Shown here: positions 1 to 7,514 of the stretch, piece after piece
Layout: each line of letters opens with the position of its first letter
Numbering within the stretch: position 1 is the first letter of the stretch
From: JACJWR01 sp964547485
GTDB taxonomy: Bacteria; Actinomycetota; Actinomycetes; S36-B12; UBA10799
Length of the DNA stretch: 22,663 bases
Reading direction: 5' to 3'
NCBI GenBank assembly: GCA_964547485.1
Contig: CAZJNU010000043.1
Span: 1 to 22,663 of the forward strand
Position numbers and translations under genes: made by a program
The notes under the pieces: model-generated
The model's input: the letters and a program-made list of their open reading frames with translations, nothing else
Told to the model about the DNA's origin: nothing
The model's database searches: none

Positions 1-456
1 GGGATGACGACCCAGTAACACCGGGAACCGCCCAACCATCCTCGGCACCCGACCGCGCACCCTCAGCAGGACGCTGTGCGCCAGCAGAAGATTCCGTGGG
101 CGGGGACTGCGGAGCGGTGGACACGGCGCACAACACCTCTCGAGATAGTCAACGGGCAACGACAATTCGAGCCACACCCGCCACCACCAGCCCCACCAAC
201 AACCGGGCCGAAACTATCTCCACAAGCCACCATTTACTCGAACACCTGTACAGTACCACGACCGTGCGACAGAAACACCCCCCAGCGCAACGTGTCTGTG
301 CACAACGTCCGAGCACCGCGTTCGTGGACGTCCGTGTGACCGGGGCGCAGGGTTTGCAGCGCCACAGCGGCGACGACATCGCTGGAGGAATAGGCGAGGA
401 CTCCCGCGCGGGCTGACGTCGGGCCAAGGCGCGCCTCCGTGGATATGGTCGCTGGC
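1..456. other. No supportable gene; region upstream of the GH3 gene
   Basis: No coding region can be supported here. The plus frame 3-416 is open and could be the tail of a gene starting left of the window, but its third codon positions are rich in A, unlike every convincing gene here, and its translation (Pro/Thr/Ser/His-rich) resembles no family I know. Two minus frames are open to the left edge but also lack a recognisable product. Small palindromes occur: an 8-base one at 246-253 and another at 326-333. The last 13 bases carry the predicted promoter of the GH3 gene. Confidence 0.5.
444..449 (+). promoter_or_regulatory. Predicted -10 (TATGGT) for a leaderless GH3 transcript
   Basis: TATGGT is followed by exactly seven bases and then ATG at 457, the spacing expected if transcription begins on the start codon. 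No Shine-Dalgarno sequence sits at a normal distance before this ATG. This decides in favour of start 457 over in-frame GTG 439 and ATG 445, which lie upstream of or inside the hexamer. It is inferred from sequence only. Confidence 0.5.
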
Positions 457-2871
457 ATGGATCCGACGACCGAACAGATCGTGGCCGGACTCTCGCTGGC
501 AGACAAGGTCCGGCTGGTGTCGGGTCGAGATGTCTGGCGGACCGAGGCGGTGACAGCTCCCGGGCTGCCCCACGGCGGCGTGGAGTCGGTGATGATGTCA
601 GACGGCCCGCACGGATTGCGCAAACAGGAGGCCAGTGGTGACCACCTCGGCGTCGGCGGGAGTCGCCCCGCCACGTGCTTCCCGACCGCCGTGACACTGG
701 CCTCCTCCTGGGATCCAGATTTGCTGTTCGAGGTCGGGGCGGCCGTCGGCGCCGAGGCGCGATCCGAGCAGGTCGCGGTAGTGCTGGGTCCTGGCCTGAA
801 TATCAAGAGACACCCCTTCTGTGGGCGCAACTTCGAGTACCTGTCGGAGGATCCGCTTCTTTCCGGGAAGCTCGCTGCGGCGATGGTGCGCGGTATCCAG
901 TCGGTTGGCGTCGGGGCTTGTCTGAAGCACTTTGCGGCAAACAACCAGGAGACGAATCGCTTGGTGGTAGACGCAGTCGTCGATGAACGGGCGCTGCGAG
1001 AGATCTACCTGACCGGTTTCGAGATTGCCATCAAGGAAGCGCAACCCTGGACGGTGATGGCGGCCTACAACCAACTCAACGGTGAGTACTGCTGCGAGAA
1101 CCCCGCCCTGCTGACAGGGATTCTGCGGGGAGAGTGGAGTTTCACCGGCCTGGTGATGAGCGATTGGGGTGGCACCAATGAGCGGGTCTCGGGCCTGAAG
1201 GCGGGGCTGGATCTAGAGATGCCCGGCAACGGTGGACTGTCTGACGCAGCCATCGTCACAGCCATTCAAGCGGGGGTACTGTCCGTGACGGAATTGGACG
1301 CGAACGTCCGCCGGGTTGTGGACCTAGCCCGGAGAGCCTCGGCGGCACCCGCGTCGCTCGAGGCACCCGCCTCGCCCGAGGCCCACCACGACCTCGCTCG
1401 CAGGGTGGCGGCGGACTGCACCGTACTGCTGACGAACAACGGGCTGCTGCCGCTGGCCTCGCCGTGTTCGGTTGCGGTCATCGGCGCCTTTGCCGAGCAT
1501 CCGCGGTTCCAGGGCGCAGGTAGCTCGCTGGTGAATCCGACCAGGGTGGAAAAGGCCATGGACGCCTTGCTGGGTCGGGCAGATGTGCGGGTCAGCTACG
1601 CGGCCGGCTACGACCCGGTGACTTCCGTTCCAGATGACCAGCTGCTGGCTGAGGCGGTTGATGTTGCCGCCACCGCCGATGTTGTGCTGCTGATGATCGG
1701 GCTTCCCGGATCATACGAATCCGAAGGTTTCGACCGGACGCATCTCGGACTGCCGGTGCAGCACGACCGACTGGTGGAGACTGTCACGGCGGCCAACCCC
1801 AACACCGTCGTGGTGCTGTCCAACGGCTCCCCGGTTGCCATGCCGTGGGTGGACCGCCCGGCCGCGATTGTGGAGGCTTACTTGTCGGGCCAGGCTGGTG
1901 GAGCGGCCCTCGTCGATGTCCTGTTCGGGGATGCTGAACCGGCGGGTCGGCTCGCAGAGACGTTCCCCCGCGCAGCCGCGGACGTGCCCAGCAATCCCTA
2001 CTTCCCAGGGGCTCCGCGGCAGGTCGAGTATCGGGAGGGCATCTACGTTGGCTACCGCTACTACGATTCAGCGGGAACCCCGGTGCTGTTCCCGTTCGGC
2101 CACGGCCTCTCCTACACAACCTTTGAGTTCGGTCCGGTCAGTGCAACACCCACCGAGGTCCGCGTCACCGTAGGCAACTGCGGCTGCCGACGTGGCGCGG
2201 AGGTTGTGCAGGTCTATGTCCACGACGTCGAGGGATCCGTCCATCGACCTGAGCAGGAACTTCGGGCTTTCTCGAAGGTGTGGCTCGACCCCGGCGAAAG
2301 CCGTGAAGTCGTGATACCCCTCGACCGTCGGGCGTTCGCCAGTTATGACGTAGCGGCGGCCGGCTGGCTTGTCGAGGCAGGCGAGTTCGAGGTCCGGGTC
2401 GGGGCGTCGTCCCGAGATATCCGAGGTTCGGCTGTGGTGGTGGTCGACTCCGATCGTGGCCCTGCGCCATCGCAGGCGCCGCCCGGTCTGGTGGCCCACG
2501 GGGATGCCGCGTTTGCGGCGATGTTGGGTCGCCCGATCCCGACGGCGCCGAGCCGCCGACCGTTCACCCGCACAAGCCAAATCGGCGACCTCCAAGGTTC
2601 CACTGTCGGCCGGGTACTGCGGCGTGCCCTCTACCGGGTGCTGACGCCTGGGATCACTAAGGTTGCGGTCGGCGATGACGCTCTGGCGAAGATGATGGTG
2701 CGAGCCGTCGACGAGGCACCGCTGCGCACGATTGCGCAATTCGGTGGCGGCCGGGTGACCTGGGCCGAATTGGATGGGCTCATCGACGTTCTCAACGGCC
2801 GACCCGTGGCCGCGATCGGCCGAGCCGCCCGAGGGGTGAGCGCGGCCATCGTCGGTGTCATTCGACGATAA
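457..2871 (+). CDS. Beta-glucosidase-like glycoside hydrolase, family GH3
   Basis: Likely hydrolyses terminal beta-linked glucose (or xylose) from short oligosaccharides or glycosides. The 804-residue protein has no signal peptide, so it should act in the cytoplasm. The N-terminal GH3 barrel (about 10-300) carries K157-H158 in KHFAANNQE and the nucleophile motif VMSDWGG with Asp236. The GH3 C domain (about 320-540) contains ESEGFDR (about 419-425), where this subfamily places its acid/base glutamate. A fibronectin-III-like domain follows (about 570-650). The last 110 residues form a helical tail with APLRTIAQF and a terminal LNG motif, which I recall from many intracellular GH3 beta-glucosidases. 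Start 457 is chosen from the TATGGT-7-ATG signal. It stands alone and converges on the next gene with 13 bases between stops. Exact substrate cannot be told. Confidence 0.93.
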   Translation: MDPTTEQIVAGLSLADKVRLVSGRDVWRTEAVTAPGLPHGGVESVMMSDGPHGLRKQEASGDHLGVGGSRPATCFPTAVTLASSWDPDLLFEVGAAVGAEARSEQVAVVLGPGLNIKRHPFCGRNFEYLSEDPLLSGKLAAAMVRGIQSVGVGACLKHFAANNQETNRLVVDAVVDERALREIYLTGFEIAIKEAQPWTVMAAYNQLNGEYCCENPALLTGILRGEWSFTGLVMSDWGGTNERVSGLKAGLDLEMPGNGGLSDAAIVTAIQAGVLSVTELDANVRRVVDLARRASAAPASLEAPASPEAHHDLARRVAADCTVLLTNNGLLPLASPCSVAVIGAFAEHPRFQGAGSSLVNPTRVEKAMDALLGRADVRVSYAAGYDPVTSVPDDQLLAEAVDVAATADVVLLMIGLPGSYESEGFDRTHLGLPVQHDRLVETVTAANPNTVVVLSNGSPVAMPWVDRPAAIVEAYLSGQAGGAALVDVLFGDAEPAGRLAETFPRAAADVPSNPYFPGAPRQVEYREGIYVGYRYYDSAGTPVLFPFGHGLSYTTFEFGPVSATPTEVRVTVGNCGCRRGAEVVQVYVHDVEGSVHRPEQELRAFSKVWLDPGESREVVIPLDRRAFASYDVAAAGWLVEAGEFEVRVGASSRDIRGSAVVVVDSDRGPAPSQAPPGLVAHGDAAFAAMLGRPIPTAPSRRPFTRTSQIGDLQGSTVGRVLRRALYRVLTPGITKVAVGDDALAKMMVRAVDEAPLRTIAQFGGGRVTWAELDGLIDVLNGRPVAAIGRAARGVSAAIVGVIRR

Positions 2872-2884
2872 CCGCAGCGCCGGC

Positions 2885-3367
2885 TCAGCCCAGCAGGAAC
2901 ACGGCCGCGAGGACAACGATCAGAATGACCAGGCTGATCCCAACTCCGAGCCAGATATTCGCGGCCCGGCTCAGGGGCTTCTTCACCTTGACACCCGCGG
3001 GGGGTTCCCCGACTAGCGGCAGCAGGTAGTCGCGCCACTGCATGGCGATGCTCTTGGGGGCAAATTCCCCGGCGATATTGCCGGCCAGGACACCGCCCGG
3101 CGCGAGCGAAATTCGATGCCGCTGAACGGCTTGCCACACCTCCAGGGTGCCGTTCATCTCGGCCAGTCCGACGCTGTGAAGTTCCCTGATGGGCGCATCC
3201 AGCAGGACCTCGCCGTCGTCGGTGATAAACGTTAGCCGGCTACTTGGCTCGCCCGTTGTCGCCCGCAGAACCCCTGCGCGCACCCCGAGGGCCGTCATGT
3301 TGGTCCGGTAACTTCCCTTCGACTCATAGGCACCCGTCTGGCCGGTGCTCGCCGCTTGCTGACTCAT
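2885..3367 (-). CDS. Small tail-anchored PH-like (GRAM-like) membrane protein
   Basis: A 160-residue protein of unknown function. Residues about 30-95 read as alternating beta strands, with a pattern (LTFITDDGEVLLDAPI ... LEVWQAVQRHRISL) resembling bacterial PH-like or GRAM-like folds. Residues about 137-159 form one C-terminal transmembrane helix directly after a basic KVKKPLSR stretch, so the soluble part should face the cytoplasm. There is no signal peptide. GGAGGT abuts the ATG with no spacer, too close for normal use. The hexamer CAGAAT six bases before the ATG makes a leaderless transcript the alternative. It diverges from the hydrolase at 3543. The fold is my inference from strand pattern and should be checked with a profile search. 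Confidence 0.75.
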   Translation of the reverse strand: MSQQAASTGQTGAYESKGSYRTNMTALGVRAGVLRATTGEPSSRLTFITDDGEVLLDAPIRELHSVGLAEMNGTLEVWQAVQRHRISLAPGGVLAGNIAGEFAPKSIAMQWRDYLLPLVGEPPAGVKVKKPLSRAANIWLGVGISLVILIVVLAAVFLLG

Positions 3368-3473
3368 ACCTCCATTCTGATCCGGGCTGCACGGAGTGGC
3401 TAGCAGGTTGCCCCGATTGCCGATGCGGCAGCTGGAGTTGCGCCAGCGCGGGGAATAGTCCAGTCGGACCAGA

Positions 3474-3496
3474 GGTTACGGTAGCGTAGGTTACGG
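3474..3496 (+). promoter_or_regulatory. Promoter with operator-like repeats before the TTG-started hydrolase
   Basis: GGTTACGG occurs twice, at 3474-3481 and 3489-3496, flanking the predicted -10 TAGCGT (3482-3487). The same bases form overlapping inverted repeats, TACG-gtag-CGTA (3477-3488) and CGTA-ggt-TACG (3485-3495). This arrangement is typical of a repressor site (for example TetR type) laid over a -10 box. The implied transcript start near 3494 gives a leader of about 50 bases ending in GAGGAGG (3531-3537). No regulator gene is adjacent. Confidence 0.45.
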
Positions 3497-3542
3497 CTCA
3501 GTAGGTTGTACCTGCTCAGCCAATCGTCCAGAGGAGGACTCG

Positions 3543-4421
3543 TTGTCTGGATCCGTCATGATAGCCACCGCAGGGCGCGAAGAGACCCTCACCATCCACG
3601 GCCGGCAGGTGGCTTTCCGCGACTACCCGGGCGGCGGCGTACCGCTGCTGCTCCTGCACGGCGTCGGTTCGACAGCCGACAGTTGGGAGCCTGCGGCAGC
3701 GGAACTGGCCCAATCGGGGACACGGGTGATTGTGCTCGATCTACCTGGGCACGGCCGGTCCAGCAAGGAATCAGGCGACTACTCGCTCGGTGCGCTGGCC
3801 AGCACCCTGCGGGACTTGATGGATCAGCTCGACGTTCCGCGTGCGATCCTGGTAGGCCATTCGCTGGGCGGCGGAATCGCACTGCAATTCAGTTACCAGT
3901 TCCCGCACCGGTGCGCTGGGTTGGTCTTGGTCGCCAGCGGTGGGCTCGGCACGGAGACGAACCTGGCATTGCGGGCGGCCACGTTGCCCGGCGCCGGTGT
4001 TGTCATGCGGGTCGCCATCAATGACAGCACCGTCCGGTGGGCAGCTGGCGTCGGACAACAGTTGAACCGTGTCGGGGCCCGCCCGCAGATCCTGTCCGAG
4101 GCGGCGGTCGCGCGAATGTCGCGGCTATCGGAGCCGGGGCAGCGAAACTCCTTCCTGGCCACTTTGCGAGCGGTTGTGGACTTCTCGGGTCAGCGCGTGT
4201 CGGCCCTGGAGAAGTTGCACGTGTCGGGCGATCGGCCGGTGCTGATTGTGTGGGGTGAGCGGGATCCAATCATCCCGATGGCTCACGGCAGCCAGGCCCA
4301 CGACCTGCTTGCGAACAGCGAGCTGGTGGTCTTTGCAGGAGCGGGACACGAACCGCACCGACACGATCCGTCAAGGTTTGCCGCTCTCGTCGCAGACTGG
4401 AGTGTCCGAGCGGCGGCCTGA
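3543..4421 (+). CDS. Alpha/beta hydrolase
   Basis: A 292-residue cytoplasmic alpha/beta-fold hydrolase with a complete catalytic triad. The nucleophile is Ser107 in GHSLGG, the acid probably Asp241 in WGERDPIIP, and the base His269 in GAGHEPH. The oxyanion region is LLLHGVGSTADSW (about 35-48). The start is TTG, supported by the strong Shine-Dalgarno GAGGAGG (3531-3537) five bases upstream; the internal ATG 15 bases on has no ribosome site. It ends 22 bases before the convergent stop of the 228-residue membrane protein. The substrate is unknown; esterase, lactonase or C-C bond hydrolase are all possible. The promoter carries operator-like repeats, so expression may be tightly controlled. Confidence 0.9.
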   Translation: MSGSVMIATAGREETLTIHGRQVAFRDYPGGGVPLLLLHGVGSTADSWEPAAAELAQSGTRVIVLDLPGHGRSSKESGDYSLGALASTLRDLMDQLDVPRAILVGHSLGGGIALQFSYQFPHRCAGLVLVASGGLGTETNLALRAATLPGAGVVMRVAINDSTVRWAAGVGQQLNRVGARPQILSEAAVARMSRLSEPGQRNSFLATLRAVVDFSGQRVSALEKLHVSGDRPVLIVWGERDPIIPMAHGSQAHDLLANSELVVFAGAGHEPHRHDPSRFAALVADWSVRAAA

Positions 4422-4443
4422 CCCGCGCGGTCGCCTGACCCAG

Positions 4444-5130
4444 TCAGTTGATCAGGTTGATGGCGCGGCTCACGGTCACCAGAATCGTCAGCAGCGACAC
4501 GCTCGACTGCACGGTGAACAGGAATTTGACCCGGTGGGTCAGCGGCATCGTGTCCGTCGGGCTGAAGGCGATGATGTTCGTATAGGCGGTGAACAAGTAG
4601 TCAGGCAGAGTCGGCTGCCATTCCGGGTATTTGTCCTGTTGAGGGAATAGGAAGTCAGGTCGGCCCAGCGGTTTGCTGCGTCGCGCCTTCGGTCCGCCGC
4701 CGTCTAGTTGCCAGTAGACCAAAGCGAAACTGAGCACGTTGATGAACAGCACCCCGAACCCTGCGAACAGCAGAATCTTGCCGGACTCCTCGGTGTCGTC
4801 GAGCAGTGAACGCAATAGCAGCATCGCGTTGAGCACGCTGGCCGCCACCAGGAAAATCAAGTACGCGTAGAGTCCGGTCCGCAGCGCCCGGCCCGGGGTG
4901 CCGGCGGCTTTGAGAACCATCAGCAGCCCCGGGGCGCCCAGCACCTCGATCGCGGGAATCAACCAGAACGGCCCGACCGTCACGGTGTCGGGCAATTGCA
5001 GTTGGATACCGGCGATCGCCAGCACAACGAAGATGGCCCCGATCGAAGACTCCCCGAAGGCGTCCTTTGTGGACGACCTGAGTTGGTCCCGGACGTCGAT
5101 TCCGGTGAAGCCGTCGCCGTCGGCCGCCAC
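4444..5130 (-). CDS. Conserved membrane protein with channel-like C-terminus, partner of WS/DGAT
   Basis: A 228-residue membrane protein of unknown function. Hydrophobic segments lie near 29-46, 52-75, 85-108 and 118-140. A charged loop follows, then a re-entrant-looking segment (about 177-197, TAYTNIIAFSPTDTMPL) and a last helix (200-226). The last 50 residues follow the pore-loop plus inner-helix layout of one-pore ion channels, but the TVGYGD-type filter is replaced by IIAFSPTD. I recall similar TN-x-x-AFSPTD-x-MPL proteins in other actinobacteria. The GTG start at 5130 is supported by AAGGAGG, which lies inside the last codons of the WS/DGAT gene, eight bases before the start, so the two are surely co-translated. 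A role in lipid storage is inferred from this coupling only. Confidence 0.85.
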   Translation of the reverse strand: MAADGDGFTGIDVRDQLRSSTKDAFGESSIGAIFVVLAIAGIQLQLPDTVTVGPFWLIPAIEVLGAPGLLMVLKAAGTPGRALRTGLYAYLIFLVAASVLNAMLLLRSLLDDTEESGKILLFAGFGVLFINVLSFALVYWQLDGGGPKARRSKPLGRPDFLFPQQDKYPEWQPTLPDYLFTAYTNIIAFSPTDTMPLTHRVKFLFTVQSSVSLLTILVTVSRAINLIN

Positions 5131-5133
5131 CGC

Positions 5134-6714
5134 TCACACCTCCTTCGGATCACCCAGAATGGTGGCGCGCATGTGCTCGAATTCCAGGGCCAGCAGGTCG
5201 GCAAGAACGTCGACGTCGGGGATCAGCGTGGCGTCGGCGCCGAAGCCAACAGAGACCCGGCCGTTGTAGCTGAAGATGCAGATCGTCATGACCTGATCCC
5301 CGGAGCAGGGCGCCCACGCCAGGACGCCCGCCACCGTGGCGCCGGCCAGCGACATCGGATGTCGAGGACCGGGCACATTGGTGAGAACCCCGACGCCCTT
5401 GTTGGCGAAGAAGTTCGTCAGCGCAGCGGCTGCGGGTGGGGGTGCTTTGGAGATGCCCCGCTGCACGGTGAAGGTGAGCAGTGCTTCGTCGCTGGCCTTG
5501 ATCCGGGCCATTTCCGTGTGCAGCAGGGCGAGTCGGGCCGCGACGTCGTCGATTCCAATCGGCATCCGAAGCGCCACCAGGGCGAAGTAGTTGCCGAGGT
5601 TGTTGTGCCCCGGCTCCGCGGCTGCCTCGTCATCGCTGAAGCTGTCCACGTCCAGCGGCCGGACACTGACCGGCACCATCCACAGCAACTCGTCGACATT
5701 GTCGTCGCCGTGCGAGCGCAGGTAGCGGGTCAGTGCGCCGGCGACTGCGCCCAGCAGGACGTCATTCACGGTAGTGCCGGTGGCCTTGCCGATTGCCTTT
5801 ACCTCCGGCAGCGACAGGGTCGGACCCCACCCCGCGGATTTCGTCTCACTCGGAGTACCGCTCCAGACCGTCCGCACGCTGGGGGCTGACAGGGCAAGTT
5901 TGGTGACTGCGGCCGCATCGTTCACGGCACGGTTGTCGGTGGATCCCAGAGTGGCCAACACTCCTGAGAAGCGGCCAGGATTGCGGACCATGGACCCGAC
6001 GGAGCCGGCGAGCCGGAACAGCTCGCCGGGGGCGTTGCCGCCAAGTCGGACGGCACCCTGCACGGCCTGTTCGCCAGCCGATCGAGCCGTGTCCAACGAG
6101 TCCGCAGCGATGTTGCGGGCGACCGACAGGGCCACCGCGGCTGGACCGGAACTGCGACGCAGGGCCTTGCCGACTCCGACCGGCGCCGCATCTGCGTCCA
6201 TGTCGCACATCCCCAACATCACCTGCGTGAGCCGGACGCCGTCGGCCAGGCTGTGGTGGGCTCTGATGATGACCGCCGAGCCTTTGCTGCCGTCATCGAG
6301 AGTCAGGTTGGTAACCAGTAGACAGGACCACAGTGGCTTGTCCCGGGGCAGCGGAATGCTGCGCTGCTCGGAGACGAGCGCCCGGAGTTGCGCGGGCCCG
6401 GCGTCGGCCGGGAGCCGGACCGAGTGCAGACACAGGTCCACGTCGAAGTCCGGCAGCGGCCGCCACACCCAACCGTTGTCGACCTGGGTGGGGACGCAGG
6501 AGAAGGTCGGAAATCGACGAATCATCCGCTGCCGCAGGACCGCCCGCAGTTTCGGCTTGGACACCACGGCGTCAAACCACATCAGGGAGTCGATCACCAT
6601 CAAGTTGTTCGGTCGGTCCATGGTGAGCCAGAGCGCGTCCTGGGACGACATCGGGATATCACGCAGCACGGCTGGGTCGTGAGTCCCGGTTGCCGAGGAG
6701 GGGTTGGAGGTCAT
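5134..6714 (-). CDS. Wax ester synthase / diacylglycerol acyltransferase (WS/DGAT)
   Basis: A 526-residue bifunctional acyltransferase that joins acyl-CoA to fatty alcohols or diacylglycerol, making wax esters or triacylglycerol at the inner membrane or lipid droplets. The catalytic motif HHSLADG is at 153-159 (general base probably His154). The N-terminus begins MSSQDALWLTMDRPNNLM (about 22-39), typical of the family. The C-terminal DUF1298-type domain shows NVPGPRHPMSLAGA and the terminal segment with DVDVLADLLALEFEHM. The open frame continues far upstream, but ATG 6714 is chosen because AGGGAG precedes it by seven bases and the family N-terminus begins there. It overlaps a short upstream ORF by ATGA and is followed after three bases by its membrane partner. 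Confidence 0.93.
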   Translation of the reverse strand: MTSNPSSATGTHDPAVLRDIPMSSQDALWLTMDRPNNLMVIDSLMWFDAVVSKPKLRAVLRQRMIRRFPTFSCVPTQVDNGWVWRPLPDFDVDLCLHSVRLPADAGPAQLRALVSEQRSIPLPRDKPLWSCLLVTNLTLDDGSKGSAVIIRAHHSLADGVRLTQVMLGMCDMDADAAPVGVGKALRRSSGPAAVALSVARNIAADSLDTARSAGEQAVQGAVRLGGNAPGELFRLAGSVGSMVRNPGRFSGVLATLGSTDNRAVNDAAAVTKLALSAPSVRTVWSGTPSETKSAGWGPTLSLPEVKAIGKATGTTVNDVLLGAVAGALTRYLRSHGDDNVDELLWMVPVSVRPLDVDSFSDDEAAAEPGHNNLGNYFALVALRMPIGIDDVAARLALLHTEMARIKASDEALLTFTVQRGISKAPPPAAAALTNFFANKGVGVLTNVPGPRHPMSLAGATVAGVLAWAPCSGDQVMTICIFSYNGRVSVGFGADATLIPDVDVLADLLALEFEHMRATILGDPKEV

Positions 6715-6899
6715 GGTCGGGCTCCCTGGTTGACGGCTAGCAGTTGCTCGGGTGTGTCCGGAAGATTCGTGATGAAGACGCTGGCAGAGGAGGCACCATC
6801 GGAGTCGGCCAGAGCTGCTCCCAGGAACTCGCCGGTGCTCGTCAGCAAGACCGCTGCGACCGCCGGCGCACGTCGCAACAGGACTCTCACAGAGGCCAA
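6711..6899 (-). CDS. Possible small protein coupled to the WS/DGAT gene
   Basis: This 62-codon frame (TTG at 6899, or a GTG at codon 4) ends in an ATGA overlap with the WS/DGAT start, the classic sign of translational coupling. Its third codon positions are mostly G/C, as in real genes here. The product begins with an Arg-rich stretch and a hydrophobic run (LLRRAPAVAAVLLTS) and continues through an ALA-DSDG site that could pass for a weak signal peptide; the tail is SVFITNLPDTPEQLLAV. I recognise no family and see no good Shine-Dalgarno site. It may instead be untranslated leader. Confidence 0.3.
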   Translation of the reverse strand: MASVRVLLRRAPAVAAVLLTSTGEFLGAALADSDGASSASVFITNLPDTPEQLLAVNQGARP

Positions 6900-7052
6900 C
6901 GTACCCCCAATCGCGGTGCCGTCGTTCGGTCAACGAAGCAACGCGATTTCCGCGGAAGGTTCCGAGACGGCCCCGGCCGCCACCGGCAGGGGCCGACTTC
7001 GCTGCGAGCCGTTCCGCGTGCCGCAGTGAGCGATTTGGCCTACCCTGGCGCG
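6715..7052. other. Intergenic region between divergent WS/DGAT and DUF3151 genes
   Basis: About 340 bases separate the two divergent starts. They hold the short minus-strand ORF described separately (6711-6899) and, at the right end, the TACCCT -10 of DUF3151. The in-frame upstream extension of WS/DGAT across this stretch is Arg-rich and unlike the family, so I treat it as noncoding. I could not find a convincing -10/-35 pair for the WS/DGAT transcript. Confidence 0.5.
7041..7046 (+). promoter_or_regulatory. Predicted -10 (TACCCT) for leaderless DUF3151
   Basis: TACCCT lies six bases before ATG 7053, and no Shine-Dalgarno sequence is present. This matches the spacing of an actinobacterial promoter whose transcript starts on the ATG itself. 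Confidence 0.5.
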
Positions 7053-7448
7053 ATGAATCCAACCAACCTGCTCGGTTCCGCTGCGCCCACTTTGCTGCCG
7101 GTTGAGCCGGCGGTGACCGCCGAGCTGGCCGCCGGCGCCGATCCGTATCAGGTGGTTCGGTCCCACCCAGCGTCCTGCTTGGCCTGGGCGACTGTGGCCG
7201 AAGACGCCTGGTCCGATCGCCGCGTGATCGATGCCTACGCCTACGCACGGGTCGGCTATCACCGTGGACTGGACGCCTTGCGCAGGAACGGCTGGAAGGG
7301 TCACGGTTCGGTTCCGGCCAGTCATGAAGGGAACCTGGGGTTCCTTCGGTGCCTGGCGATGTTGGCCACTACCGCAGACGCCATCGGCGAGGACGACGAG
7401 GCCGTTCGATGTCGGACCTTCCTCGATGACTGCGGTGGTCTGGGTTAG
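7053..7448 (+). CDS. DUF3151 family protein
   Basis: A 131-residue soluble protein of the actinobacteria-restricted DUF3151 family; the function is unknown. The family signature is clear: NLLGSAAPTLLPVEP at the N-terminus, the tract YAYARVGYHRGLDALRRN followed by GWKGHG (about 67-90), and AIGEDDEAVRC near the end. The length fits the family. In mycobacteria I recall a member close to the fructose-bisphosphate aldolase gene, but no aldolase is present here. The gene appears leaderless. The 66-base gap and separate TAGCGT box before the next gene suggest the two are transcribed separately. Confidence 0.92.
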   Translation: MNPTNLLGSAAPTLLPVEPAVTAELAAGADPYQVVRSHPASCLAWATVAEDAWSDRRVIDAYAYARVGYHRGLDALRRNGWKGHGSVPASHEGNLGFLRCLAMLATTADAIGEDDEAVRCRTFLDDCGGLG

Positions 7449-7483
7449 CGACGCGACTGCGTTACCTACCTGCCCCTGGCTGC

Positions 7484-7489
7484 TAGCGT
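7484..7489 (+). promoter_or_regulatory. Predicted -10 (TAGCGT) for the DUF981-like gene
   Basis: TAGCGT sits 25 bases before the GTG start at 7515 and is followed by a purine-rich Shine-Dalgarno tract (GGAAGGGGGAG, ending four bases before GTG). The same hexamer recurs before three other genes in this window. Confidence 0.4.
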
Positions 7490-7514
7490 TGGGCGCAGGC
7501 GGAAGGGGGAGATC

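Noticed and set aside
238..253. Possible LexA/SOS box: TCGAAC-acct-GTACAG
   Set aside because: The left half matches the actinobacterial LexA half-site, but the right half matches only three of six bases of GTTCGA, and no DNA-repair gene lies near.
326..333. GGACGTCC palindrome as a LacI-type operator for the GH3 gene
   Set aside because: It is only 8 bases, lies about 120 bases upstream of the predicted transcript start, and has no extended symmetry.
3..416. Open plus-strand frame as the tail of an upstream gene
   Set aside because: Third codon positions are rich in A, no family is recognisable, and it lacks an in-window start; kept only as a remark.
6715..7248. N-terminal extension of WS/DGAT to a 704-residue protein
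   Set aside because: The extension is Arg/Pro-rich, overlaps the divergent DUF3151 gene, and the family N-terminus plus Shine-Dalgarno site support ATG 6714.
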